A DNA stretch of 47,160 bases, taken from contig CALGNZ010000041.1 in assembly GCA_937957915.1 (NCBI GenBank), positions 1 to 47,160 of the forward strand, given 5' to 3'. The notes below the pieces were generated by a model. The model had not been told where the DNA came from and searched no databases. It worked only from the letters and a program-made list of their open reading frames with translations. A program made the position numbers and the translations under genes. This stretch comes from an uncultured Granulosicoccaceae bacterium. GTDB lineage: Bacteria > Pseudomonadota > Gammaproteobacteria > Granulosicoccales > Granulosicoccaceae. Shown here in pieces: positions 1-9,042 of the stretch (positions within the stretch are counted from its first letter, which is position 1; each line of letters starts with the position of its first letter).

Positions 1-115
1 ATTTGCGGCGCATAGTTATTCATACGCAACAAAAATGATCGATAAAAACGCACCGGCAGGGCGCGTTCGCAGTAGTGGAGGTTCTGCCGCGCAGACTCCT
101 AGGCAAAGGCAAAAA

Positions 116-2110
116 CTAGCCAAGCGGCAGCACATCGGGCATTCGCTGCCGCAGACGTGTCAGGGTTCCTTTTTGCATTCGCCATTCCAGCACGGTGGTG
201 TTGAACAACACCGCTCTGACGTATCGACGAGTCTCATCAAAGGGAATGGTCTCTACCCATATATCTGCGGGCATCGTGCGGTCTGCTATCCACTGTGATA
301 CCCGGTGCGGGCCTGCATTGTAAGCCGCGGTAGCCAGCACGGTATTTTTACCAAAGCGATCAAGCACGTGTTTTAAGTAGGTGACGCCGAGTCGAAGGTT
401 GAGCTCACTGTTGGTCAGCTTCCATTGAGGCACCTTCACACCGATTTTTTTACCCATATCACGCGCTGTGGGCGGCATAAGCTGCATCAACCCCACTGCA
501 CCGGCAGAAGACTTTATGTCAGGTATAAATGCGCTTTCCTGTTTCATCACCCCGTAAATCAACTCACTCGCGACTGAATGATGATCCGCCAGCTGCACCA
601 CAGAACTCTGGTAAGGTGTCGGAAATAGCACATCGAGTGCGTTTTTTTCCTGGCTTAACTCCATCGACGCCAACGCCCTGTCGACCCAGTTAACCCCCAT
701 CGCCAGCTGCGCCGCTGCAACGTAGTGCTCGCTACTTTTAGACTTGAGTGCAGCATTCCAGAGGCGGCGCCCCTCCCAGCCGGTTCCCGTCAGAAAGAAC
801 TCGATGGCACGGACGATCTCGGGATGAGCTTCGAGCTCTTCGAGCGCCTTGGTACTAGTCTGGGGAGCGTCCACGACGATGTTGTAGGCAACAGACAGCT
901 GATCTGCGGCCAAAAAACCGAAATAGTTAAAATCACCCGCCAGCGCCTGATAAATGGTGTCTGCCTCGCTGGTACGACCGAGTTCAGCCAACGCCCTCGC
1001 CCGCCAGTACTGCCAGCGGTTTGATTGCTGTTCGGTTTCCGTCAGTGAATCGAGGGCCTGCAGAGCAAGCCGCCAGTCCTGCTCGAGCAGCGCTACCCTC
1101 ACACGCCAGTAGCGCACTGAGCGATCCGAGGCAGCCGCCGCAAGCAAGCTCGCGCTCTCCGACATTCTGCGTTTCGCAGCAAGCACCGCATACTTGCTAC
1201 CAACGTCAGCAACTTCCTTGCTGTTGAATCCGAACTGTTCCCCGCTGTTTTGCCAGAATTCGCTGGCTGCGACCAGATCACTACGCGCCCAGCGCCGCAG
1301 AAGAAAGGTCGCAACTTTTCGATGGTGCGGGGTTTTACCCTGTGCAGACTGGTCTCTCAATGCAGCCTCCGGGTCATCAAGACCCATTATCCAGGTCTGG
1401 ACCGTTCTTCGATCGCGCTGGCTGAAGAAGGGCAACAACTTGTTGATCTCAAGGCGTCTGCCCTGCAACAGCAGAGCAACAGTTCGCTGCCAGACCGCGC
1501 GCGTCGAAACATCACTGGGATGCTGAACCAGAGTGGCGAAAGCCCGATCGCAATTGGCAGTGTGTTTGCCCGGCTGCGCCCAAAGCAAAATTGCAGATTC
1601 ATCGGCCTGAGTGAGGCGTCGATTTTTTACTTTGGCAAATAAATCATCACAGGGATGCACAGGAGCGTTATCAAGCCTGGCAACTGTGGCGTAACTTTTC
1701 CAGTGATCCAGTGTAACCAGGCGGTTTTTCATTACACCGAGCAAACGTCGATGCAACCTGCTGTCATTGTATTGTTTTTGATAGGTGGCAATGGCATCTA
1801 GCAGACGCAATGGGTGGTCGTGTCTGGTGATGCGATGTCGCAACACCAGATAATCGAAATAAAACTCAAGGGGATAACCTTTCAATGTATCGCGGCGGCT
1901 ATTTACCTCTGCAAAATCACCATCGATAACACTCCGCTTGAGCTCCACATAAGTAGCACGCTGAGCACTGTAACGATCGAACAACCGTGAAGTTGCTGAA
2001 GTATCGTGAGCAGGCGATTGCTCACTGAATGTTACTTCCTGCGAAACTACCACCTGGCTAAAAAGTAGCGTAATACACAGGACCGCAGATCGTTTTAACC
2101 ACAAAAACAT
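116..2110 (-). CDS. slt: Soluble lytic murein transglycosylase
   Basis: Periplasmic enzyme that cleaves the MurNAc-GlcNAc bond of peptidoglycan with formation of 1,6-anhydroMurNAc. The long N-terminal part is helical and tetratricopeptide-like, as in the Slt70 superhelix. The C-terminal part is the lysozyme-like SLT domain, with the catalytic glutamate in MKQESAF (about residue 525), the following SSAGAVGLMQLMP motif and the AAYNAGP motif. I chose the ATG at 2110 because it opens directly on a signal peptide (KR, then a hydrophobic stretch ending near VVSQ). A GTG at 2167 would add 19 residues before it. Neither start has a strong ribosome binding site. The length of about 660 residues fits Slt70. 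It is divergent from tatD across a 197-bp region. Family assignment is firm; the start is less so. Confidence 0.93.
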   Translation of the reverse strand: MFLWLKRSAVLCITLLFSQVVVSQEVTFSEQSPAHDTSATSRLFDRYSAQRATYVELKRSVIDGDFAEVNSRRDTLKGYPLEFYFDYLVLRHRITRHDHPLRLLDAIATYQKQYNDSRLHRRLLGVMKNRLVTLDHWKSYATVARLDNAPVHPCDDLFAKVKNRRLTQADESAILLWAQPGKHTANCDRAFATLVQHPSDVSTRAVWQRTVALLLQGRRLEINKLLPFFSQRDRRTVQTWIMGLDDPEAALRDQSAQGKTPHHRKVATFLLRRWARSDLVAASEFWQNSGEQFGFNSKEVADVGSKYAVLAAKRRMSESASLLAAAASDRSVRYWRVRVALLEQDWRLALQALDSLTETEQQSNRWQYWRARALAELGRTSEADTIYQALAGDFNYFGFLAADQLSVAYNIVVDAPQTSTKALEELEAHPEIVRAIEFFLTGTGWEGRRLWNAALKSKSSEHYVAAAQLAMGVNWVDRALASMELSQEKNALDVLFPTPYQSSVVQLADHHSVASELIYGVMKQESAFIPDIKSSAGAVGLMQLMPPTARDMGKKIGVKVPQWKLTNSELNLRLGVTYLKHVLDRFGKNTVLATAAYNAGPHRVSQWIADRTMPADIWVETIPFDETRRYVRAVLFNTTVLEWRMQKGTLTRLRQRMPDVLPLG

Positions 2111-2307
2111 CTTATTGCAAGATGGTAGAAAATTCTGACATTGCCTCTCGGACATAACCCTCTTCACTTTCGTATCCGACCCTTCGCAGTGATGTTCGCA
2201 TATAAATCCAATCCTGTGTATGACATATTTATTTTTTATTATTTGGCGCTATTAACTCAATGCAGAATCCAGCTGATCAGCCGTTGACCCACAAGCGGAA
2301 ACTATAA

Positions 2308-3162
2308 ATGAACGAGAAAGCAGATAAGACCGGCAAGGCGATTTATAACATCGAACCTTCCGTATACGAGCTGATAGATATTGGAGTCAATCTAACGCAC
2401 GCATCCTTTGCCCCTGACCTGCAGGACGTCATCGACAGAGCACACAAAGCAAACGTCAGGCATATGGTGCTGACCGGATCCGACATGGAAGAGAGCCGAA
2501 GTGCGCTCGATCTCGCCAAACAGAACCCGGACTGGTTCACGAGTACTGCAGGTATCCATCCACATTACGCATCGCAGTACAACCAAGAAGCACATGCTCA
2601 ACTTAAGACACTGATTGGCGAACACGAAGTTCGTGCGGTTGGCGAGACAGGTCTCGACTACTTCCGCGATATTTCCCCGAGAGATCAGCAACAACGGAGT
2701 TTTATCGCGCACCTCGAACTGGCAATCGAATATGCAAAGCCGCTGTTTCTGCATCAACGCAATGCGCACGACGATTTTTTGGCGATACTTCGAGAGCACC
2801 GACAGTCCGTCGGCAAAGTAGTTGTTCACTGTTTCACCGATAGTCGTGATGCCCTGCATGACTATCTGCAACTCGATTGCTACATTGGTATAACCGGCTG
2901 GATTTGTGATGAAAGACGTGGCGCGGACTTACTTGAATCTGTCGTGGACATTCCGTTGAATCGGCTAATGCTCGAGACTGATGCGCCGTACCTGTTACCG
3001 AGGACCATTCAACCAAAACCAAAAACTCGTCGCAATGAACCCTGCACGTTACCCGAGGTGCTGAGGACTATCGCTATCGCGCGTGGCGAATCTGAAGCTG
3101 AGATTGCCAGAGCAACCACAAAAACAGCCGAAGATTTCTTTACCCTTGAACGAGCCCCATAA
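2308..3162 (+). CDS. tatD: TatD family metal-dependent DNase
   Basis: Metal-dependent deoxyribonuclease/hydrolase with a TIM-barrel fold, cytosolic, linked in enterobacteria to DNA repair and fragmentation. The sequence follows the true TatD branch rather than YcfH or YjjV: DIGVNLTH near the N terminus, AGIHPH, the metal-binding glutamate in VGETGLDY, HCFT, and the signature GITGWICDERRG followed by LETDAPYLLPR. It has 284 residues, about 20 more than usual because of an N-terminal extension of around 20 residues before the first conserved block. The ATG at 2308 has a weak GGA about 10 nt upstream. It is monocistronic and converges on the methyltransferase gene downstream. Confidence 0.93.
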   Translation: MNEKADKTGKAIYNIEPSVYELIDIGVNLTHASFAPDLQDVIDRAHKANVRHMVLTGSDMEESRSALDLAKQNPDWFTSTAGIHPHYASQYNQEAHAQLKTLIGEHEVRAVGETGLDYFRDISPRDQQQRSFIAHLELAIEYAKPLFLHQRNAHDDFLAILREHRQSVGKVVVHCFTDSRDALHDYLQLDCYIGITGWICDERRGADLLESVVDIPLNRLMLETDAPYLLPRTIQPKPKTRRNEPCTLPEVLRTIAIARGESEAEIARATTKTAEDFFTLERAP

Positions 3163-3210
3163 CAAACCAGATCAGACTCACCGGTGCTTGTCATTCAAAG
3201 CCAGTAGCCG

Positions 3211-3226
3211 TTGTAAGCGGTTACAA
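3211..3226. terminator. Short hairpin between convergent genes
   Basis: The arms TTGTAA and TTACAA are separated by GCGG in the 87-bp gap between the 3' ends of tatD and the methyltransferase gene. The stem is only 6 bp and AT-rich, with no clear T run. It may be a weak bidirectional terminator or chance. Confidence 0.2.
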
Positions 3227-3249
3227 TTTCGACCCCCGATTCAGCGTGC

Positions 3250-3843
3250 CTATTTTGTCGCGACGGCCACCGTATAGGTGGACGCTTGCTTGAGTTTCTT
3301 GTAATTGCCGAAAATATCTGTGAAAGCCCTCTTCACAAAGTTTCTGAGCCCGTTAATCGTTACAATGTAAAGACTTCCATTGTCAGCCAAACGCTCAAAC
3401 GCATCATAAAACATGAGATAATAAAGCTCTTTACCCGACTTGGCTGGCAGATTTGTAACGATCAGATCGAATTGATCGTCACGCACCTGATTCATTCCAT
3501 TGCTCAAAAAGATACTGCAGTTGCTTAACTGGTTGAGTTCGGCATTCTTCTGGCAGTAGTTAATAGCAACGAAGTCTTTATCGACCATAGTGACGCTGGC
3601 CAATGGATATTGCTTTGCAAGCGTCAAACCGATAGCACCGTACCCGCAGCCGAGATCCAGTATCAACGAACGATCAACAGATGGAATATGATCAAGCAAT
3701 AAGCGACTACCTGCGTCTACCTCGCGAGGTGAGAACAGACCCCAGGAAGTCTGAAATACCATTGACTGACCACAGAGAGTCTCGCGAAATACCAGATCCT
3801 GACGGTATTTCTCGATAGTTTCCCGCGTAATCTTCCCCGCCAT
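3250..3843 (-). CDS. Class I SAM-dependent methyltransferase (MTS/RsmC-like small domain)
   Basis: A single Rossmann-type methyltransferase domain of 197 residues resembling the catalytic domain of 16S rRNA m2G methyltransferases such as RsmC. The SAM-binding motif I is DLGCGYGAIG, with the acidic residue VDKD at the end of strand 2. The usual NPP[FY] motif IV, which holds the target amine, reads TNLPAKSG here, so substrate class is uncertain. The N-terminal inactive duplicate domain of RsmC is missing. The ATG at 3843 follows a good GGAGAGG Shine-Dalgarno sequence. It diverges from adk. The methyltransferase fold is certain; the substrate is not known. Confidence 0.8.
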   Translation of the reverse strand: MAGKITRETIEKYRQDLVFRETLCGQSMVFQTSWGLFSPREVDAGSRLLLDHIPSVDRSLILDLGCGYGAIGLTLAKQYPLASVTMVDKDFVAINYCQKNAELNQLSNCSIFLSNGMNQVRDDQFDLIVTNLPAKSGKELYYLMFYDAFERLADNGSLYIVTINGLRNFVKRAFTDIFGNYKKLKQASTYTVAVATK

Positions 3844-3954
3844 CAGGACCTCTCCGGATTGGAAACCAGCGTTTTGTTGGAATCAAAGACTTGTGAGCAT
3901 TCGGAAACGACGACTATCGGGTGTTGCATGTGTTGCAGAGACTCCATAAATTAG

Positions 3955-4704
<750 letters not shown>

Positions 4705-4792
4705 CGACTTTCGCGTGTAACCAACCAGTTGCTGTTCGCGCGGCCACTGCATGTGCGTGCGCAGCTTCTCACACAGCACTATGATCAAACCA

Positions 4793-4816
4793 GCGCCAGG
4801 CACAAGTGCATGGCGC
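4793..4816. terminator. Hairpin between adk and the convergent repeat-protein gene
   Basis: GCGCCA pairs with TGGCGC, and inside it GCAC pairs with GTGC around an AA turn, interrupted by one G/A mismatch. It lies between the convergent 3' ends of adk and the peptidoglycan-binding protein gene. No T run follows on the plus strand, so termination is a guess based on placement. Confidence 0.35.
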
Positions 4817-4867
4817 GCGCTTAACCATAAAAAAACAAGCCAGCAATACCACAAGCCTGTAGAAAAG

Positions 4868-5854
4868 TTACCTCAGATCCACTTTCAGTGATTCGAGTGT
4901 TTCCATTGTGACGCCCCCTCTGGCGAGGTTATTTGCACGCTGGTAGGCCTCAACTGCACTCAGCGTTGCACTGCCCAGCACACCATCGATATCTCCCGGG
5001 CTGAATCCTTTTGTATCAAGCGCCCGCTGAATTCTGGCTACAACCTCGGCGTTAACATTGGTTTCACAGAGAATCGGTTGCCACGACATGCGTTCGTTGG
5101 ATACTTTCACCCGTTTGGTTACGGTCTGAAATTCAGCTGGCAAACTGACGCGATTTTCTTTCGGGGGCTCAACCATTTTCCTGACACGAATTGTCGAGTA
5201 CTCGGCTTGTGTTGCTTTCTTCACCACCTCGGCCGGTGTTTCAACAACCTGCTTGCGAACTGTCTTGTAGACCGGAGGTACATCGATCTGTCGGGTGGAC
5301 GCCGGTGTCTTAACAACGGTCCGGGATATCGTCTTGTATGTCGCAGGCTCCACTACCAGGCACAATATTTCGCCAGTGTTACCGTCAATCCGCTCAATTG
5401 GCCCACGACCTTTCTTCCAGGACGTTTGCTCCGGACGATCCAGTACTCGCTCGGTAACTGTTTCGAATTGCGCAGGTACAGGCACCAGGCGTGTTGTCGC
5501 CGGCTCGACCATAACGCGCTCCTCGACCCAGCGGTACTTTGTTGGCAGCACCTCGATAGACTCCCCGGCTTCCTTGACCAGAATTCGCTCTTCGACCCAC
5601 TCAAACTTGGCAGGAATAACGGTGATTTTGTCGCTCGCCTCTCGCTTCAGTACCTTTTCTGAAACAACGTCATATTTGGCAGGCACCAGTACCTTGGCAT
5701 AACACTCACCCGGTTTCGCATCCGGTGGATAAAGGCTCACCGCATCCTTTACCGTGTCCTGCGACTTAGCCACACCGGTCGCGAAAAGGCCCAGAGCCAT
5801 CACCAATGCAGTTTTTTGCAGAGTTTTGCTGTCTAGCTTAGATTTAATTGTCAT
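4868..5854 (-). CDS. Secreted repeat protein with C-terminal peptidoglycan-binding domain
   Basis: Exported protein of 328 residues. A signal peptide (about residues 1-31, with cleavage near VAKSQ) precedes seven to eight degenerate repeats of about 23 residues. Each repeat has the pattern P-A-x-[YF]-x-x-V-x-x-[RK]-V followed by a charged linker. The repeats fall into two halves. Each half opens with a Cys and PA-x-Y (CYAKVLVPAKY, CLVVEPATY), and the end of each half has a Trp followed by ILC. About residues 265-326 form a PG_binding_1 fold (IQRALDTKGF, DIDGVLGSATLSAVEAYQ). It probably sits in the periplasm bound to peptidoglycan. No enzymatic motif is visible, and I do not know a named function for the repeats. 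The ATG at 5854 has a GAGAT upstream. Confidence 0.85.
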   Translation of the reverse strand: MTIKSKLDSKTLQKTALVMALGLFATGVAKSQDTVKDAVSLYPPDAKPGECYAKVLVPAKYDVVSEKVLKREASDKITVIPAKFEWVEERILVKEAGESIEVLPTKYRWVEERVMVEPATTRLVPVPAQFETVTERVLDRPEQTSWKKGRGPIERIDGNTGEILCLVVEPATYKTISRTVVKTPASTRQIDVPPVYKTVRKQVVETPAEVVKKATQAEYSTIRVRKMVEPPKENRVSLPAEFQTVTKRVKVSNERMSWQPILCETNVNAEVVARIQRALDTKGFSPGDIDGVLGSATLSAVEAYQRANNLARGGVTMETLESLKVDLR

Positions 5855-5984
5855 GTCAACAATCTCATGATTTTTTGTTGTTTTGATTAAATGATCATTG
5901 TCAGCAGACGCGACCTTGCGAAGCTGTCACCTCGCATTATGTCTTAAATATTACGTATTTGTCACCTATCGTTAAGATTATTTT

Positions 5985-6692
5985 TCACTCTGCATCGATT
6001 TGTTTACCATTCAACGATTCACGCAAATTAGAAAAGCCCTTTGGATCCAGCAACTGGCCAGTGTCGTCCAATTGCGGATAGGGCAAATTGTTGTCGTCAC
6101 AAAAGCGAGCCTCGGTTGGGCGATACCAGCGATACAGCGTGTCACTGTAGATTGCACGATCGAGTCGACAGTCCTCGTACATACCGGCATGTTCGCGTTG
6201 CCGTTGTGCTTCGAGCAGCACGATAGCAGCGGCAACCGATACGTTGTATGACTCAACCATGCCCTGCATCGGGATAAACACATGTTTATCCGCCAGTTCC
6301 GCTGCATCATCACTAACCCCGAATAACTCCGCACCAAACAAAACCGCCGTTTTACGACGGTAATCAATCTCACGGAAATTGACGGACCTATCGCTCTTGT
6401 GGACCGCGACCACCTGAAAACCCTGCGCTTTTAGTGGCTCAACTGCCGCACTTGCCTTGTCATGGAGTGACAAATCTATCCACTTATCACTGCCCATCGC
6501 GATACCGCTGCGGGCGCGAAAATTTTCGTCTGTATTCATTACCGCATGCAGTGAAAACACCCCTACTGCGTCGCAGGTGCGCAGAATTGCCGACACATTG
6601 TGGGGCTTGTGCACATTGTCAGTGATCACGGCCAAATCAGGCTGCCTGCGATCGAGGCAGGCTTTGATTTTTTTAAATCGCTGCTCTGTCAC
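5985..6692 (-). CDS. trmH: tRNA (guanosine(18)-2'-O)-methyltransferase
   Basis: SpoU/TrmH-family trefoil-knot methyltransferase that makes Gm18 in the tRNA D-loop. All three SPOUT motifs are present: DNVHKPHNVSAILRTCDAVG, then GAELFGVSD, then IPMQGMVESYNVSVAAA. The C-terminal extension of about 50 residues is typical of TrmH rather than RlmB. The GTG start at 6692 overlaps the stop of the upstream hydrolase gene (GTGA), which indicates translational coupling in the metY cluster. It is 235 residues long, a normal length. Confidence 0.92.
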   Translation of the reverse strand: MTEQRFKKIKACLDRRQPDLAVITDNVHKPHNVSAILRTCDAVGVFSLHAVMNTDENFRARSGIAMGSDKWIDLSLHDKASAAVEPLKAQGFQVVAVHKSDRSVNFREIDYRRKTAVLFGAELFGVSDDAAELADKHVFIPMQGMVESYNVSVAAAIVLLEAQRQREHAGMYEDCRLDRAIYSDTLYRWYRPTEARFCDDNNLPYPQLDDTGQLLDPKGFSNLRESLNGKQIDAE

Positions 6693-7492
6693 GCGCGCCT
6701 GCCCGTGATCAATTCAACCAGCGCACGATGAGTCTCTTCTGGCTTTTCCGTCATCATCATGTGACCGCAGTCCGGCAGCGTAATGATTTGCCCGTTTGGC
6801 AAACTATCGAGCAACCCCCTGGCAGCAGCCGGTGGGGTCATCGAATCAAGCTCACCCAGCACAAGCCCGGCTCTGCACTCCACCAGCGCCGCTGTTGTTT
6901 CGCCTTTTTTATATTCATTGCAGGCTTTCAGATCCGCGTACATAGCGCCCGGCGCCGCCTGTTCCATCAGACGTTCAGCAAAATTCTGTGCATGGATTCC
7001 AGCTACCGGGTTACCCCCAATTTGCCCGCCAAAGCTATGGCCGTATAGCGAAATCATATCAATAGCGCTGTGGTCATTAGCCTGCGCTGCATCAAGCAGG
7101 GGCTTGCTGACAGCCATCGGAATTGCCGTACCTAACATGGCGAGCACTCGTGTTTGTTTTATCGCAGCCGCGCACTCAAGGGCGATCAATGACCCCATGC
7201 TGTGCCCAACCAGCACAACGTCATCCAGCAACTCCAGTTGCCCCAGCACCTGCTGCACTAAATCTGCATTCTGCTCAATAGTGGTCAAGGGCTGGCCCTC
7301 TGACAAGCCATGGCCAGGCAGATCAATAGACAACACGTTGTAGCCGGACTTTGCCCAAAATCGTGCAAGCAGCGTCCACGCCGTATGGTCCATCGCGGCG
7401 CCATGAATAAACACAATCGTTGGGGCGCCCTTCGTGTGTGGCTCACCACCGGTGTTTGCAAACACCGACAGTCCATCGATACTCACCCTCAT
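6689..7492 (-). CDS. Alpha/beta hydrolase
   Basis: A 267-residue alpha/beta-hydrolase fold protein without a signal peptide. It has the oxyanion-hole motif FIHGAAMDHTAW, the nucleophile elbow GHSMGS, an acidic residue candidate in LGELDSMTP, and the catalytic His in DCGHMMM near the C terminus. The substrate cannot be read from the sequence; esterase, thioesterase or dienelactone-type activities are all possible. The ATG at 7492 overlaps the metY stop by four bases and follows a good AGGGG site. The gene is therefore the middle member of a tightly coupled metY-hydrolase-trmH operon. Confidence 0.85.
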   Translation of the reverse strand: MRVSIDGLSVFANTGGEPHTKGAPTIVFIHGAAMDHTAWTLLARFWAKSGYNVLSIDLPGHGLSEGQPLTTIEQNADLVQQVLGQLELLDDVVLVGHSMGSLIALECAAAIKQTRVLAMLGTAIPMAVSKPLLDAAQANDHSAIDMISLYGHSFGGQIGGNPVAGIHAQNFAERLMEQAAPGAMYADLKACNEYKKGETTAALVECRAGLVLGELDSMTPPAAARGLLDSLPNGQIITLPDCGHMMMTEKPEETHRALVELITGRRA

Positions 7493-8787
7493 GAACGGGC
7501 CCCTTTCTGCGAAGCACGAAGCCCTTTGCTCAAATCATCAAGCAGGTCTCTTGCGTCTTCAAGCCCAATCGACAATCGAACCAGCCCTTCAGAAATACCC
7601 GCCATCTGTAACGCCTCATGGTCCATTCGACCATGCGTGGTTGAAGCCGGGTGAATCACCAGCGACTTGGCGTCGCCAACATTTGCCAGATGTGAAAAGA
7701 GGTCAAGCTTTTCGATAAATCGCCGGCCAGCATCTCGCCCTCCTTTTAACTCAAAGCTAAACACCGCGGTGCTCCCGTCAGGCAATAAACGCGCAGCTAA
7801 ATCAAAGTCAGGGTGTTGCGGCAATTCAGGATAGGCGACGCTTTCCACAGCCTCGTGTTCATTCAGGAACCCAACCACGGTACGCGCATTTTTAATATGC
7901 CGCTCCATACGCATGGACAGAGTTTCACACCCCTGCAGCAAATAAAACGCATTGGCCGGACTCATACTGGCGCCGAAATCCCGCAAGCCCTCTTTTCTGG
8001 CTTTCATGATGAACGCAGCCGGCCCGAATTCCTCAACGAAGTTCATTCCGTGGAAGCCCTCATAGGGCTCTGACAATTGGGTGAATTTGCCGGATTCGCG
8101 CCAGTCAAATCGACCCGAGTCCACAACACAGCCACCGATGGCAACACCGTGACCACCAACAAATTTAGTCAGTGAGTGAATGACGATGTCCGCCCCGTGC
8201 TCAAAAGGTTTTATCAGACAAGGGGGTGTCAATGTCGAGTCAAGCACGAGCGGTACGCCATGCTCGTGTGCAATATCAGCAATAAGAGGTACATCCAGCA
8301 CTTCGCAGCCCGGATTGGCGACAATTTCCCCAAACAGCAATCGCGTGTCGTCGGTAATAGCCGCACGCCACTCATCAGGGTTTTGGGGATCGACAAATGT
8401 CGTGGTGATGCCGAATCGGGGCAGCGTATACGCAAGCAGATTATGCGTACCACCATACAGGGCCCGCGACGCCACAATATGCGATCCACTACCGACCAGA
8501 GTGGTGATAGCAAGGTGAATTGCAGCCATACCGCTGGCAGTCGCCACGGCCCCAACTCCACCTTCAAGTGCAGCCATACGCTCTTCAAGTACAGCCACCG
8601 TCGGGTTGGATATTCGAGAGTAAACATGGCCGGCGCGACCAACATTAAACAATGACGCCGCATGCTCGCTGCTATCGAAGACAAAAGATGTACTTTGATA
8701 GAGCGGCGTAGCACGTGCGCCGGTTGCGGGGTCCGGACGCTGTCCGGCGTGTAGCATCAATGTGTCAAAACCGATATGGCGTGGCAT
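7489..8787 (-). CDS. metY: O-acetylhomoserine sulfhydrylase / aminocarboxypropyltransferase
   Basis: PLP-dependent Cys/Met metabolism enzyme that makes homocysteine from O-acetylhomoserine and sulfide, in the direct sulfhydrylation route to methionine. The sequence has 432 residues, typical of MetY and longer than MetB, MetC or MetZ. YSRISNPT lies near residue 60. The PLP lysine is K208 in HSLTKFVGGHG, and the C terminus has HPASTTH and RLSIGLED. The start ATG at 8787 has GGTGA upstream. It is the first gene of the cluster with the hydrolase and trmH. The substrate preference between O-acetyl and O-succinyl homoserine is inferred from the family only. Confidence 0.92.
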   Translation of the reverse strand: MPRHIGFDTLMLHAGQRPDPATGARATPLYQSTSFVFDSSEHAASLFNVGRAGHVYSRISNPTVAVLEERMAALEGGVGAVATASGMAAIHLAITTLVGSGSHIVASRALYGGTHNLLAYTLPRFGITTTFVDPQNPDEWRAAITDDTRLLFGEIVANPGCEVLDVPLIADIAHEHGVPLVLDSTLTPPCLIKPFEHGADIVIHSLTKFVGGHGVAIGGCVVDSGRFDWRESGKFTQLSEPYEGFHGMNFVEEFGPAAFIMKARKEGLRDFGASMSPANAFYLLQGCETLSMRMERHIKNARTVVGFLNEHEAVESVAYPELPQHPDFDLAARLLPDGSTAVFSFELKGGRDAGRRFIEKLDLFSHLANVGDAKSLVIHPASTTHGRMDHEALQMAGISEGLVRLSIGLEDARDLLDDLSKGLRASQKGARS

Positions 8788-9042
8788 GAGTTGTTCACCG
8801 GAAAAGGGGGCTGTGAGTTTATCAGATCAGAGGTGCCGCAGAGAGGCCACCAAATCTGTTACCCGCCCGCAACAGCAGAACAATCGATCACTCGCAATTG
8901 CCAGCGGCACACTGGTACGACGCCGTCACTTACTCTACACTCCCGCGGTTAATTAACGATGCAAGCGATCACTGACGATTCATCTACAGCGATCAAAGGC
9001 ACAATCGCCATAGACACAACCAACAAGCAACTGAGACTCAGC

